Shown in pieces: positions 18,808 to 28,500 of a stretch of 64,000 bases of DNA. Within the stretch, counting starts at the first letter, position 1. Each line of letters opens with the position of its first letter. The notes under the pieces were generated by a model. It saw only the letters and a program-made list of their open reading frames with translations, had not been told where the DNA came from and did not search any database. The DNA comes from Flagellimonas eckloniae (GTDB lineage Bacteria > Bacteroidota > Bacteroidia > Flavobacteriales > Flavobacteriaceae), in NCBI RefSeq assembly GCF_001413955.1, contig NZ_LCTZ01000002.1, positions 2,032,501 through 2,096,500 on the forward strand, read 5' to 3'. A program made the position numbers and the translations under genes.

Positions 18808-21552
18808 ATGATGAAAAAACTTATAGCAATCACCATTTTTATTTTTATGGGAAGTGCATCTTATGCTCAAAAAAGCAATACTATCCCATTACCAAAAAAT
18901 CTTGAGCAGGGATACCCCCGTTTGTACATTTCCCAAAAAGGCAAAAAAGATTTAGAAAAGACCATAAAAAAAGAAGCTTGGGCACAAGAAGTACTTTCTG
19001 GAATTCACAAGCGTATTGATGAACATGTAGAGCGTCATGCAACAAATCCAGAATGGATGGTCTCCCGCCTTATGATGTACTGGAAAACAAAAGCCACCAA
19101 CGTTTACATTAATGGTATTAATTATTCGCATGCCGACGGTGAAGCACCCGTTCCTACAGTTCGCTTTACAGGGTCTCGCGATTATACCACCAATTATGCC
19201 ATGCCAGATTTAGAAGACATTCTTCCATACATGGATGACGAGCGGGGACTTTATCTTCGTAACAAGACCAAGGAAGGAAATCCGTTGGAGTGGGTAGACC
19301 AGTCTAAAACCGGAGGGCAAATTCATCGGCATAACCAAAAGATTATGGGGTTGGCCCGTGACGCAGCATTTTTGTATTGGCTTGAAGAAGATGAACGTTT
19401 TGCAAAGTTTGCCTTCGATATTTTTGATACCTACATGATGGGCATGTACTATCGAAATGAGCCCATTGATTTGCTCAATGGGCATATTCAAACCTTGGTT
19501 GGGTTGGAGTGTTTTCAGGTTATTCACGAAAGCACTTTAATTTATGCATCTGAACTTTATGACTTTTTGCATCAATACATCGAACTAAACCACCCAGATA
19601 AAATTGAAACCTATGATATAACCATAAAAAAGTGGACCGACCAGATTATTAAAAATGGAGTCCCTCAAAATAACTGGAATCTCCATCAGGCAAAAATCAT
19701 CCTTAAAGCAGCTATGGTTTTACGGGACAACAAATTCTATGAAGATGAAAAAGGACGCGAGTATTATATCAATTATATTTTGAATGTCACATCACCAAGA
19801 CAGTGGTCAATGACTAAATTCATGGACTATGGATATGATAAAAGCAATGGGGTTTGGGCAGAGTGTCCAGGGTATTCATTTGGGGTAACAAGAGATTTGA
19901 CTCACTTTATCAATGATTTTGACAATACGTTTGATCATAACATTCTGCCTTACATGCCAGTAATGAAAAAGGCTGTTAGCGTATTACCTCAATATCTCTT
20001 TCCTAATGGGCAGACCGTCGCTTTTGGAGACAGCAATTATGGATCGCTAAGTACGGGAGCCATAAGCGATATGATTCGTACAGCACAAAAGAATAATGAC
20101 CAAGCATTGGAAAAAGAGTTTACTGGGCTATATCGTTTATTTAATCAAGATGCTCAACAATCAAATCGTAGTAGAAAGCCTAAATCTGATATAGGTTCAT
20201 TCTTTGCAAGTAAACCATTGGAGCTCAACGCTAAGTATGGAAAAGGGAATTTAAGTGATTATATCACGCAAACCTTCTATGCACCAAACGTGAGTTGGCA
20301 TGTGCAGCGCATAGGTGAAGGTAAAAACGGTATGATGGTTTCATTGAATGGCTCACTTGGTAATCACATGCACGCCAATGGCATCAATATGGAATTGTAT
20401 GGAAAAGGTTTTGTACAAGGAGCCGACCCTGGAAAAGGAGCAGGTTACCTTCAGCCAATTTATCTCGAGTACTATTCGCAATTCCCAGCGCACAATACAG
20501 TTATGGTAGATGGTGCCTCTTCCTATACCGAAATGTTAAGTTATCATGCCTTTGATTTAATAGCAGAATACCCAAAATCCGGGCAAAAGGAGGGCTACTA
20601 TCCAAATATCACCTATTCAGATGTCTTTTTTTTAGAACCAGAAACCCAAAGTGACCAAAATCGATTGGTTAGCACGGTAAAAACAGGCGAAACCTCAGGA
20701 TATTATATTGATGTATTTCGTTCCCGTAAAAAACGAAAAGGAGATAAATTTCACGATTACTACTACCACAATTTAGGGCAATCCATGAAGGTTATGGATG
20801 CTAGCGGAAGTCCTTTAATGTTATCCCCAACTGAAGAAATGGGCTTTGCAGGGGGGCATTTGTATGCCTTGGATTATATGTGGGACAAAAAATCGAAACG
20901 TACCTCTGAAGATTATCAAGTGGAGTGGAAAATAGATTTCCCTGAAGGAAAAGAAGATGTGTTTATGAACCTATGGATGAAAGGCACGGATGGGCGTGAG
21001 GTATTCTCCATTAAGTCACCACCAAATAAAGCGTTTCGAGGTAATCATGGGTTACCTTATGAGGTAGACAAACAACCCTACCTAACATTTACTGCCCGTC
21101 AACATGGAGAGGCTTGGGAACACCCCTTCATTTCGGTGTATGAACCTTTTACCTCCAGCGAGGGAAAAAGTATTTCATCTATTGAAGGATTTGATGATGA
21201 TAATGGCAATAAAGCTTTTGCCGGACTACACATTACCCATAAATCCGGAAGGCAAGATTTTATCTTTTCATCAGAGGGAGCTAAAACAGCAAGTTTTGAA
21301 AACATGTCCACCAATGGAACTTATGCGCTGATAGGGAATGAAAAAAATGGTGATTTTGTTCTGTTTTTAGGAAATGGGACCCAGCTTGAAGCCAATGGCA
21401 TTTCAATAGCTACAGAGATAAAAGGCAATGTTGTTTTGGAGAAAAAGGAAGATAAAATTTTATTGCATAATCAGGTTCCCGTAGTTATTTCGGATAAAAA
21501 TCATGAAAAGAAATATGATGCTGGGGAAATCAGGGAAATCATATTAAACTAA
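18808..21552 (+). CDS. Heparinase II/III-superfamily protein, HxHxN variant (paralogue 2)
   Basis: 914 residues, Sec signal ending at SYAQ. It aligns along its length with the 940-residue protein at 2278: PEWMVSRLMMYWKTK, SHADGEAPVPTVRFTGSRD, PQNNWNLHQAK, TFYAPNVSWHVQR, NHMHANGI (His520, His522, Asn524), FPAHNTVMVDG, YYIDVFRSRKK and YYHNLGQSM. Asn again replaces the usual Asp of HxHxD, so the change defines this subfamily. Paralogues at both ends of the locus suggest two related eliminase or dehydratase steps on different linkages or chain lengths. PL family not assignable by inspection. It follows a 115-base gap and precedes GH28 by 30 bases. Confidence 0.8.
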   Translation: MMKKLIAITIFIFMGSASYAQKSNTIPLPKNLEQGYPRLYISQKGKKDLEKTIKKEAWAQEVLSGIHKRIDEHVERHATNPEWMVSRLMMYWKTKATNVYINGINYSHADGEAPVPTVRFTGSRDYTTNYAMPDLEDILPYMDDERGLYLRNKTKEGNPLEWVDQSKTGGQIHRHNQKIMGLARDAAFLYWLEEDERFAKFAFDIFDTYMMGMYYRNEPIDLLNGHIQTLVGLECFQVIHESTLIYASELYDFLHQYIELNHPDKIETYDITIKKWTDQIIKNGVPQNNWNLHQAKIILKAAMVLRDNKFYEDEKGREYYINYILNVTSPRQWSMTKFMDYGYDKSNGVWAECPGYSFGVTRDLTHFINDFDNTFDHNILPYMPVMKKAVSVLPQYLFPNGQTVAFGDSNYGSLSTGAISDMIRTAQKNNDQALEKEFTGLYRLFNQDAQQSNRSRKPKSDIGSFFASKPLELNAKYGKGNLSDYITQTFYAPNVSWHVQRIGEGKNGMMVSLNGSLGNHMHANGINMELYGKGFVQGADPGKGAGYLQPIYLEYYSQFPAHNTVMVDGASSYTEMLSYHAFDLIAEYPKSGQKEGYYPNITYSDVFFLEPETQSDQNRLVSTVKTGETSGYYIDVFRSRKKRKGDKFHDYYYHNLGQSMKVMDASGSPLMLSPTEEMGFAGGHLYALDYMWDKKSKRTSEDYQVEWKIDFPEGKEDVFMNLWMKGTDGREVFSIKSPPNKAFRGNHGLPYEVDKQPYLTFTARQHGEAWEHPFISVYEPFTSSEGKSISSIEGFDDDNGNKAFAGLHITHKSGRQDFIFSSEGAKTASFENMSTNGTYALIGNEKNGDFVLFLGNGTQLEANGISIATEIKGNVVLEKKEDKILLHNQVPVVISDKNHEKKYDAGEIREIILN

Positions 21553-21582
21553 ATAGGTTTTAACCAAAAAAATGAAAGTCTT

Positions 21583-23112
21583 ATGAATCTCATTCTAAAA
21601 CCTAATCTAAGTAAAGTAGCTGTAACTTTAGTTACAGGAATATGTATTCTGTTTTCATGTAAGAAAGAAACACAAAAAGGAAATACTTCACATCATGTTA
21701 AAGTATATCCTGCTCCTGACGGTATAGAACTTTCACAAGACTTTAAAGTAGCGGTTGAGGGCAAAGAAGTACCGGTTTACAACTTCAAAATTCCAGCACG
21801 TGAACCAATTCCACGTCTCAACCATTCACGAAGCGAATTTGGACTGGCCTCATTTGCGTCATTTGATATGAACGAGAGAACAGAGGTGAAAGTAACCTAT
21901 CCCGAAGTCGTAAATTCGGTGAAAATATTACCAACTTCGTTTGGAATAGAACCAACCATTGAAGGCAATACAATTTCATTTACAGTAGAAACCCCAGGTA
22001 ATTTAACCCTAGAAATAAATGGCGATTGGTATGAATCCTTACACATTTTTGCAAACCCTTTTGAGGACAATATTCCAGACCCTAATGATCCTAACATTAT
22101 ATATTTTGGACCTGGAGTCCATGATGTTAAAAGTGTAAAGGTTAAAGATAACACCACGGTTTATATAGCAGGTGGAGCTTATATAAAAGCTGGAATGGAT
22201 TCTGAAGAGAAAGAAGTTGAATTACGAGGTAGAAAAAGAAATCCACCAACTTTTTTTATAGAAGGAAACCATATTACCATCCGAGGTAGGGGAATTATTG
22301 ATCAATCTGCCATACCTAGACCGAAAAGACGATACACCATATTTGCCCAAAAATCCAATGATGTAAACCTTGAAGGGGTAATTATAAGGGACCCTAGCCA
22401 TTGGACAATACCGTTGCAAGCCTCTGATAACATACATGTTGATAATATTAAAATACTGGGTTGGCGAGGAAATTCTGATGGTGTGGATATTTCTAACAGC
22501 CGAGATGTACTGGTTGAAAATTGCTTTTTCAGGACATTGGATGATGCTGTGGTTGTAAAATCATTTGAAGGTCGCGGAAAAGTAAAAAATATTCATGCCC
22601 GCAAGTGTGTAATTTGGAACGAATTGGCACATTCGCTGAGTATTGGCGCTGAAGTTCGAGAGAATGTTAGTAACGTTTTATTTGAGGATTGTGATGTAAT
22701 CCATGATGTGGGACGTGAAACGGCACTGCGTGTTTACCATTGCGATGATGCCGTTATTAGCGATATAACTTTTCAAAACATTAGAATAGAGGAAGCTCGT
22801 AGATTAATTTCTGTTTGGATAGGTAAAACCCGTTGGACAGAAACTGAAGAGCGTGGCAATGTTCGAAATGTAACTTTCAAAGATATAATGGCCGTTTCTG
22901 CACCTATTGATACCACACTTACCGGATTTCAAGATGGGTCTGATTGGAAACCATACATCATTAGGAATCATGCAAGCATGGAGTTGACCGGATATGATGA
23001 AACGCACACTATAGAGGGAATAGTTTTTGACAATGTTGTATTGGATGGCAAAAAGGTGATAAAAGAGCAAGTAACGATTAACGAATTTGTGAATAAGATT
23101 GAAATCAAGTAA
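21583..23112 (+). CDS. GH28-like beta-helix glycosidase lipoprotein
   Basis: 509 residues, lipoprotein signal with Cys26. After an N-terminal beta domain (~35-165) comes a beta-helix with the GH28 series of motifs: NSDGVDI (Asp299, Asp302; family NTDGxD), DDAVVVKS (Asp320, Asp321), AHSLSIGAE (His350; family GHGxSIGS) and ALRVYHC (Arg383). The Lys of the family RIK motif is not visible, so subsite binding probably differs from classical polygalacturonases. GH28 members act on galacturonate and rhamnogalacturonan with inversion. Here an exo-type activity on a uronate or related sugar is inferred from context. A 189-base gap with no recognisable feature separates it from the sulfatase. Confidence 0.78.
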   Translation: MNLILKPNLSKVAVTLVTGICILFSCKKETQKGNTSHHVKVYPAPDGIELSQDFKVAVEGKEVPVYNFKIPAREPIPRLNHSRSEFGLASFASFDMNERTEVKVTYPEVVNSVKILPTSFGIEPTIEGNTISFTVETPGNLTLEINGDWYESLHIFANPFEDNIPDPNDPNIIYFGPGVHDVKSVKVKDNTTVYIAGGAYIKAGMDSEEKEVELRGRKRNPPTFFIEGNHITIRGRGIIDQSAIPRPKRRYTIFAQKSNDVNLEGVIIRDPSHWTIPLQASDNIHVDNIKILGWRGNSDGVDISNSRDVLVENCFFRTLDDAVVVKSFEGRGKVKNIHARKCVIWNELAHSLSIGAEVRENVSNVLFEDCDVIHDVGRETALRVYHCDDAVISDITFQNIRIEEARRLISVWIGKTRWTETEERGNVRNVTFKDIMAVSAPIDTTLTGFQDGSDWKPYIIRNHASMELTGYDETHTIEGIVFDNVVLDGKKVIKEQVTINEFVNKIEIK

Positions 23113-23301
23113 CCCATAATTTAGAAGTAAGTCAATGATGAAAGCCTATAAATTTCACAACCTAAATTCATTATCCGCTAAAGGCGTTTGACATGTATAA
23201 ATCCAGGTACAAAAAGGAAAAAAATCAATCCGAAAACCCTATAAAACAATAATACAGCCCATGAAAGATGAACTGGGATATGAAACCTTTTACCAAAAAC
23301 C

Positions 23302-25140
23302 ATGAATGCTTTAGAAATGAAAAAATATGCTATGAAGGTTAACGTTTGTGTAATTTTTTCGCTCATCGTCCTAGGTGCTTGCAAAGAAGAAAAAACGACA
23401 AGGAATGATAGCAAACCCAACGTCATTTTAATCTTGGTGGATGATCAAGGATATGGAGATATTGCGGCCTTGGGCAATCCTAATATAAAAACACCAAATA
23501 TAGATGCCCTGCATGCCAAAAGTGTCCGGTTCACCGATTACCATGTTAGTCCTACCTGTGCCCCAACCAGAGCAGCTTTGCTTACCGGACATCATTCCAA
23601 TAGAACGGGCGTCTGGCATACAGTAAATGGCCGTTCCCTACTACTGGAACGTGAAACCACAATGGCGGACATCTTTAAAGAAAATGGTTATGCTACCGGA
23701 ATCTTCGGAAAATGGCATTTGGGTGACAACTATCCATTTAGACCCCAAGATAAAGGGTTTGATGAAGTATTGGTACATGGAGGTGGAGGTATTGAACAAA
23801 CCATGGACTTTTTTGACAATGATTACTTTGATGATACCTACTTACACAATGGCAAACTGGAAAAATTCAAGGGGTACTGCACGGATATTTGGTTTTCAGA
23901 AGCAATCAAATTTATTGAGGGAAATAAAGAAAAACCGTTTTTCTGTTACCTTTCCACAAATACTGCCCACTCGCCCTATTTTGTGGAAGACAAGTATACG
24001 GACCCCTACAGAAACAATGAAAAAATACATCACCCCGCATTTTATGGAATGATTGCCAATATTGATGAAAACCTTGGACAGTTGGAAGCTTATTTAAACG
24101 AGGTTGGTCTCATGGACAACACCATCCTAATTTTTACAACGGATAATGGAACCGCTCAGGGAGCAAAGGTAGAGGGACATCGATTGGATGGTTTTGTTTC
24201 CAAAGGATTTAATGCCGGAATGCGAGGAATAAAAGCAAGTAAATACGAAGGAGGACATCGTGTTCCTCTATTTATGCATTGGAAGAATGGTAATATTTCA
24301 ACAGGAAAAGACATTGATGAATTGACAGCACATTATGATATTCTTCCAACCTTAGTTGATTTGTGCAATCTAAATATTGACCCACAAACAAAGTTTGATG
24401 GTAAAAGTTTGGTTCCGTTGATTAATGGAGATAATCAGGATTTTAAGGATAGAATTGTTATTACCAATTCGCAAAGAACAGAAATTCCAGAACCCTGGAG
24501 AAGAACATCCCTCATGCAAGGAAATTGGCGGCTAATTGATGGTGTGGAACTGTACAATCTAAAAACAGATCCAGAGCAACGAACCAATATTGCCGACGCC
24601 CATCCTGAAAAAATCAGAGAATTTAAGGATGCCTATAATCAATGGTGGGAGGAAATATCCCCAAGTTATAAAGATCAGCCCTATATAATTATAGGTCATG
24701 AAGCCGAAAATCCGACAAAACTGTACTGTCATGATTGGCATACAGATGCGGAGGCAAGTCCCTGGCATCAGCGACATATACGTCAAGGATATAAAGACAA
24801 CGGTTATTGGATGTTGAAAGTTGCTGAAAATGGAACGTATAGCATTAAACTGCGTCGCTGGCCAGAAGAAACGCATTTAGCCCTGAATGCAAAAGCCCCT
24901 ATACGCCCTGCAATTCCTGGTACCAGTGTTAGCGAAAGTAAAAAAAGTAAAGCATTGCATATTCAGCAAGCCAGAATTGAAATTCAAAACATTATGCTTT
25001 CCAAAACTGTAGACCCAAATGCAGAATTTGTTGAATTTACAGTCAAACTAAAAGCGGGAAATACTAATCTTCAAACGTGGTTTGTATTGGAAGACAAAAC
25101 CGAACTGGGTGCTTATTTTGCAGAAATTAAAAAGTTATAG
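23302..25140 (+). CDS. Formylglycine-dependent sulfatase (S1 family) lipoprotein
   Basis: 612 residues. The lipobox LGAC (Cys27) follows an extended signal; ATG 23,317 is an alternative start. Family features: NVILILVDDQGYGD (metal-binding Asp pair), CAPTRAALLTG with Cys86 as the residue converted to formylglycine (C-x-P-x-R), GKWHLGD and FTTDNG (second metal site), and KASKYEGGHRVPLFMHW. About 130 residues follow the core sulfatase domain and form an extra C-terminal beta-rich region containing CHDWHTDAEASPWHQ. It hydrolyses a sugar sulfate ester, so the glycan attacked here probably carries sulfate, consistent with a marine source. It needs an anaerobic-type or FGE-type maturase, not encoded in the window. 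Its stop is 52 bases before the GH3 start chosen here. Confidence 0.93.
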   Translation: MNALEMKKYAMKVNVCVIFSLIVLGACKEEKTTRNDSKPNVILILVDDQGYGDIAALGNPNIKTPNIDALHAKSVRFTDYHVSPTCAPTRAALLTGHHSNRTGVWHTVNGRSLLLERETTMADIFKENGYATGIFGKWHLGDNYPFRPQDKGFDEVLVHGGGGIEQTMDFFDNDYFDDTYLHNGKLEKFKGYCTDIWFSEAIKFIEGNKEKPFFCYLSTNTAHSPYFVEDKYTDPYRNNEKIHHPAFYGMIANIDENLGQLEAYLNEVGLMDNTILIFTTDNGTAQGAKVEGHRLDGFVSKGFNAGMRGIKASKYEGGHRVPLFMHWKNGNISTGKDIDELTAHYDILPTLVDLCNLNIDPQTKFDGKSLVPLINGDNQDFKDRIVITNSQRTEIPEPWRRTSLMQGNWRLIDGVELYNLKTDPEQRTNIADAHPEKIREFKDAYNQWWEEISPSYKDQPYIIIGHEAENPTKLYCHDWHTDAEASPWHQRHIRQGYKDNGYWMLKVAENGTYSIKLRRWPEETHLALNAKAPIRPAIPGTSVSESKKSKALHIQQARIEIQNIMLSKTVDPNAEFVEFTVKLKAGNTNLQTWFVLEDKTELGAYFAEIKKL

Positions 25141-25192
25141 TGCCAGCAAATACTATTTTAAATTGTTTAATATCAAAAGAACGTATCATTAT

Positions 25193-27607
25193 ATGACCAG
25201 CAAAAAAATAACATTGCTTTTAACTAGTTTTTTTCTTTTATCCCTTGGAAATGAAACGGAAAAAACTACTAAAATCTATCATAAAGACTGGATCGATTTT
25301 AATAAAAATGGAAAAAAGGACATTTATGAAGATCCATCACAAACTATAGAATCCCGTGTTTCGGATCTTATATCTCAAATGACCCTAAATGAAAAAACCT
25401 GTCAAATGGCCACCCTTTATGGGTATGCCAGGGTGCTGGAGGATGAATTGCCCACGGCAGCTTGGAAATCAAAAATTTGGAAAGATGGTATTGGCAATAT
25501 TGATGAACATTTAAACACCATTTGGAACCAGGAAAAGACGCATACAACATATTCTTATCCCTTTAGCACGCATGCTGAAGCCATCAATACCGTTCAAAAA
25601 TGGTTTGTTGAAGAAACGCGTCTCGGTATTCCCGTGGATTTTACCAACGAAGGAATACATGGTCTTTGTCATAAAAAAGCCACTCCCCTCCCCGCGCCGA
25701 TTGGCATTGGTAGTACTTGGAACAAGGAATTAGTTTATAGAGCAGGCCAAATAGCTGGCAGGGAAGCCAAAGCTTTGGGGTATACCAATGTATATGCTCC
25801 AATTTTGGATATTGCAAGAGACCCGCGATGGGGAAGAACGGTTGAATGCTATGGCGAAGATCCCTTTCATATTGCGGAAATGGGAAAACAGATGACTCTT
25901 GGCATCCAATCCCAAGGAGTGGCCTCGACCTTAAAGCATTTTGCTGTATACAGCGTACCAAAAGGAGCACGTGATGGTGAGGCCAGAACCGACCCACATG
26001 TAGCACCTAGAGAAATGCACCAACTTCATCTCTACCCTTTCAAACGGGTTATTCAAGAAGCCAAACCTCTCGGAATTATGAGCAGCTACAATGATTATGA
26101 CGGTATTCCGGTTACTGGAAGTCAATATTTCTTGACTGAATTATTAAGGGAACAGTATGGTTTTGAGGGCTACGTGGTTTCAGATAGTGAGGCGGTTGAA
26201 TATTTAGAATCAAAACACAATGTTGCAGAAGATTATAAGGAAGCCGTGAGACAAGTTGTTGAGGCTGGGCTCAATATCAGAACAACTTTTAGAACTCCAG
26301 AGTCTTATATAGAGCCTTTGCGCGAACTGGTTGAGGAAGGAAGGCTATCCATGAAAACTATTGATTCGCGTGTGGAGGATATTTTAAGGGTAAAGTTCAA
26401 ATTGGGTTTGTTTGATCATCCCTATGTTGAGGATACTTCGGCAGCGGACAAATTGGTCCATACAGATGCGGACAAGGATTTTGAAAGACAGATCAACCGC
26501 GAATCATTGGTGCTATTGAAAAATGAGAACAACCTGCTTCCATTGGATGTCTCTAAAACCAAAAATATTTTGGTTACAGGTCCATTGGCAAAAGAAGTCA
26601 GCTTTATGTATAGTAGATATGGTCCTGCGGAAAATCCTGCAGTTTCCATTTATGAGGGAATAAAGAACTATGGAGCTGAAAAAATTCAGGTATCCTATGA
26701 AAAAGGGTGTGATATAATAGATCCAAACTGGCCGGAATCCGAAATTATCCCCTACCCTTTGTCCAAAAAAGAACAAGCCGATATTGATGCTGCCGTTGAA
26801 AAAGCAAAACAATCTGATATTATTATTGCTGTGATGGGAGAGGATGATAAGCGGGTTGGGGAAACCATGTCACGTACAAGTCTGAATTTACCTGGTAGGC
26901 AATTACAACTTTTACAAGCCTTATATGCAACTGGAAAACCCGTGGTCATGGTTCTTATAAATGGACGCCCTCTAACTTTAAACTGGGAAAACAAATTTGT
27001 ACTAGCCATTTTGGATGCTTGGTTTCCGAGTCCAACGGCTGGTGAAATTGTTGCTGAAACCCTATTTGGAGACTATAATCCGGGAGGAAAACTTTCGGTG
27101 ACCTTTCCAAAATCCGTAGGGCAGATTCCGCTAAATTTCCCCTTTAAACCCGGTTCTCACGGGGGGCAACCAAAATCTGGCCCCAATGCAAACATCACTA
27201 CTCGGGTTATGGGTTCATTATACCCTTTTGGTCATGGCCTCAGTTATACAACTTTTGAATATTCCAATCTGGCGGTAACTCCAAAAAAGTTAAATTCACA
27301 GGCGGAAATCCAGGTTTCATTTAATGTAACGAACACGGGGAAACGTGAAGGTGATGAAATTGTGCAACTTTACATAAAAGACGAAGTAAGTAGCGTAACC
27401 ACTTATGAATCCCAACTGCGTGGATTTGAACGCGTTCATCTTTTACCCAAAGAGACAAAAACAATACGCTTTAGCTTACAGCCTGAGGATTTGGTTTTGT
27501 TGGATAAAAATATGAACTGGACCGTTGAACCAGGAACCTTCAAAGTATTGGTCGGAAGTTCTTCTGAAAACATCCATCTTAGCGATAAATTTGAGATTAT
27601 GAAATAA
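25193..27607 (+). CDS. Glycoside hydrolase family 3
   Basis: About 804 residues from ATG 25,193, which gives a signal peptide directly; the in-frame ATG at 25,082 would overlap the sulfatase and hide the signal. Three-domain GH3: (alpha/beta)8 barrel with MTLNEKTCQMATLYG, PRWGRTVECYGEDP, STLKHFAVY and GFEGYVVSDSEAV (Asp331 as nucleophile); alpha/beta sandwich (~410-640) and fibronectin-III-like C-terminus (~700-800). GH3 enzymes are mostly retaining beta-glucosidases or beta-xylosidases. The residue after SD is Ser instead of Trp/Tyr, as in many GH3 members from marine loci, suggesting a substrate other than plain glucosides. It probably acts in the periplasm on short oligosaccharides. A 106-base gap follows. 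Confidence 0.93.
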   Translation: MTSKKITLLLTSFFLLSLGNETEKTTKIYHKDWIDFNKNGKKDIYEDPSQTIESRVSDLISQMTLNEKTCQMATLYGYARVLEDELPTAAWKSKIWKDGIGNIDEHLNTIWNQEKTHTTYSYPFSTHAEAINTVQKWFVEETRLGIPVDFTNEGIHGLCHKKATPLPAPIGIGSTWNKELVYRAGQIAGREAKALGYTNVYAPILDIARDPRWGRTVECYGEDPFHIAEMGKQMTLGIQSQGVASTLKHFAVYSVPKGARDGEARTDPHVAPREMHQLHLYPFKRVIQEAKPLGIMSSYNDYDGIPVTGSQYFLTELLREQYGFEGYVVSDSEAVEYLESKHNVAEDYKEAVRQVVEAGLNIRTTFRTPESYIEPLRELVEEGRLSMKTIDSRVEDILRVKFKLGLFDHPYVEDTSAADKLVHTDADKDFERQINRESLVLLKNENNLLPLDVSKTKNILVTGPLAKEVSFMYSRYGPAENPAVSIYEGIKNYGAEKIQVSYEKGCDIIDPNWPESEIIPYPLSKKEQADIDAAVEKAKQSDIIIAVMGEDDKRVGETMSRTSLNLPGRQLQLLQALYATGKPVVMVLINGRPLTLNWENKFVLAILDAWFPSPTAGEIVAETLFGDYNPGGKLSVTFPKSVGQIPLNFPFKPGSHGGQPKSGPNANITTRVMGSLYPFGHGLSYTTFEYSNLAVTPKKLNSQAEIQVSFNVTNTGKREGDEIVQLYIKDEVSSVTTYESQLRGFERVHLLPKETKTIRFSLQPEDLVLLDKNMNWTVEPGTFKVLVGSSSENIHLSDKFEIMK

Positions 27608-27620
27608 TGCCTCTTTAATG

Positions 27621-27651
27621 AATCATCGTTTATCAAATAAGAACCATGATT
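27621..27651. repeat. Paired AACCAT-type motifs upstream of the DUF6250 gene
   Basis: AATCATCGTT (27,621-27,630) and AACCATGATT (27,642-27,651) are inverted copies with one mismatch, separated by 11 bases, the same gap as in the pair at 7197-7227. Each decamer is itself nearly palindromic. Placement in the intergenic gap ahead of the DUF6250-kduI-kduD group suggests an operator, but two sites are too few to be sure. Confidence 0.3.
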
Positions 27652-27713
27652 TATAGTCGTATTACAGACTATTTATAAAATTGCATATAGGAGTTAAAAT
27701 CCATTCATTTAAA

Positions 27714-28472
27714 ATGAAAACACGTTTAACACAAGTTTATATTTCCGTATTTCCATTATTATTTTTTGGGATGATGTTGTTTCCTTCATGTGCTCAACAC
27801 AAGAATGTCATCCAAATAAACGATACGGTTAAGGTAAGTTCAAAATTGATTCATCAGGATGATTTTGGCAGTGATTTGGATAATTGGGTCATTGAACAAA
27901 GGGAAGGTGGAAAAGCAGAAATCAAAAATGAAAAATTGGAGATTGATGATGCCTCCGGTTGCACAATGTGGTTCAACAAAAAATTAAACGGGGCCATAAT
28001 GATTGAATATGACACCTTCATCATAAAAAATGGTGGCCCAAATGACCGTGTTTCCGATATGAACTGCTTCTGGATGGCAAAAGATATGGAGCATCCAGAG
28101 AATTTATTCGAAAAATCCTTGGAACGAGGTGGTAAATTCTCAAATTACGATAGCCTTAGGCTCTACTACATGGGAGTTGGTGGACATAATAATTCAAAAA
28201 CCCGCTTTAGAAGATATGTAGGTAACGGAGAAAGGCCATTGCTTCCAGAACATGATTTTACAAACCCTAATTTTTTATTGTCACCCAATCAAGTTTATCA
28301 TATTAAAATAATTGCCTTCAACAATATTATTCAATATTATAGAAACGGTATTTTAATGGTTGATTATGATGATGAGAGTCCATATACCTCTGGTTATTTT
28401 GGTTTTAGAACTGTAAACAATCACATGACTATAGATAATTTCAAAGTATCTGAATTGATTACCAAGAATTAA
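27714..28472 (+). CDS. DUF6250-like jelly-roll lipoprotein
   Basis: About 252 residues from ATG 27,714, chosen because it gives a clean lipoprotein signal (FPSCAQ); an upstream in-frame ATG at 27,681 adds 11 unlikely residues. The mature part is an all-beta, concanavalin-like fold: DDFGSDLDNWVIEQREGG, GCTMWFNKKLNGAIMIEYDT, RRYVGNGERPLLPEHDF and GYFGFRTVNNHMTIDNFKV. I recognise the DUF6250 pattern, a family repeatedly found beside uronate-degrading enzymes; its catalytic role is unknown to me. It lies 28 bases before kduI, so a lyase or hydrolase releasing unsaturated or terminal uronate is conceivable, but this is inference. Confidence 0.6.
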   Translation: MKTRLTQVYISVFPLLFFGMMLFPSCAQHKNVIQINDTVKVSSKLIHQDDFGSDLDNWVIEQREGGKAEIKNEKLEIDDASGCTMWFNKKLNGAIMIEYDTFIIKNGGPNDRVSDMNCFWMAKDMEHPENLFEKSLERGGKFSNYDSLRLYYMGVGGHNNSKTRFRRYVGNGERPLLPEHDFTNPNFLLSPNQVYHIKIIAFNNIIQYYRNGILMVDYDDESPYTSGYFGFRTVNNHMTIDNFKVSELITKN

Positions 28473-28500
28473 TACAAACAACAAACATAAACAAATTACA

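Noticed and set aside
23627..24052. 141-codon open frame in another frame within the sulfatase gene.
   Set aside because: It lies wholly inside a well-supported sulfatase coding region and shows no recognisable domain.
25082..25192. Longer start for the GH3 gene inside the sulfatase gene.
   Set aside because: Adds 37 polar residues before the signal peptide and overlaps the sulfatase; ATG 25,193 is better.
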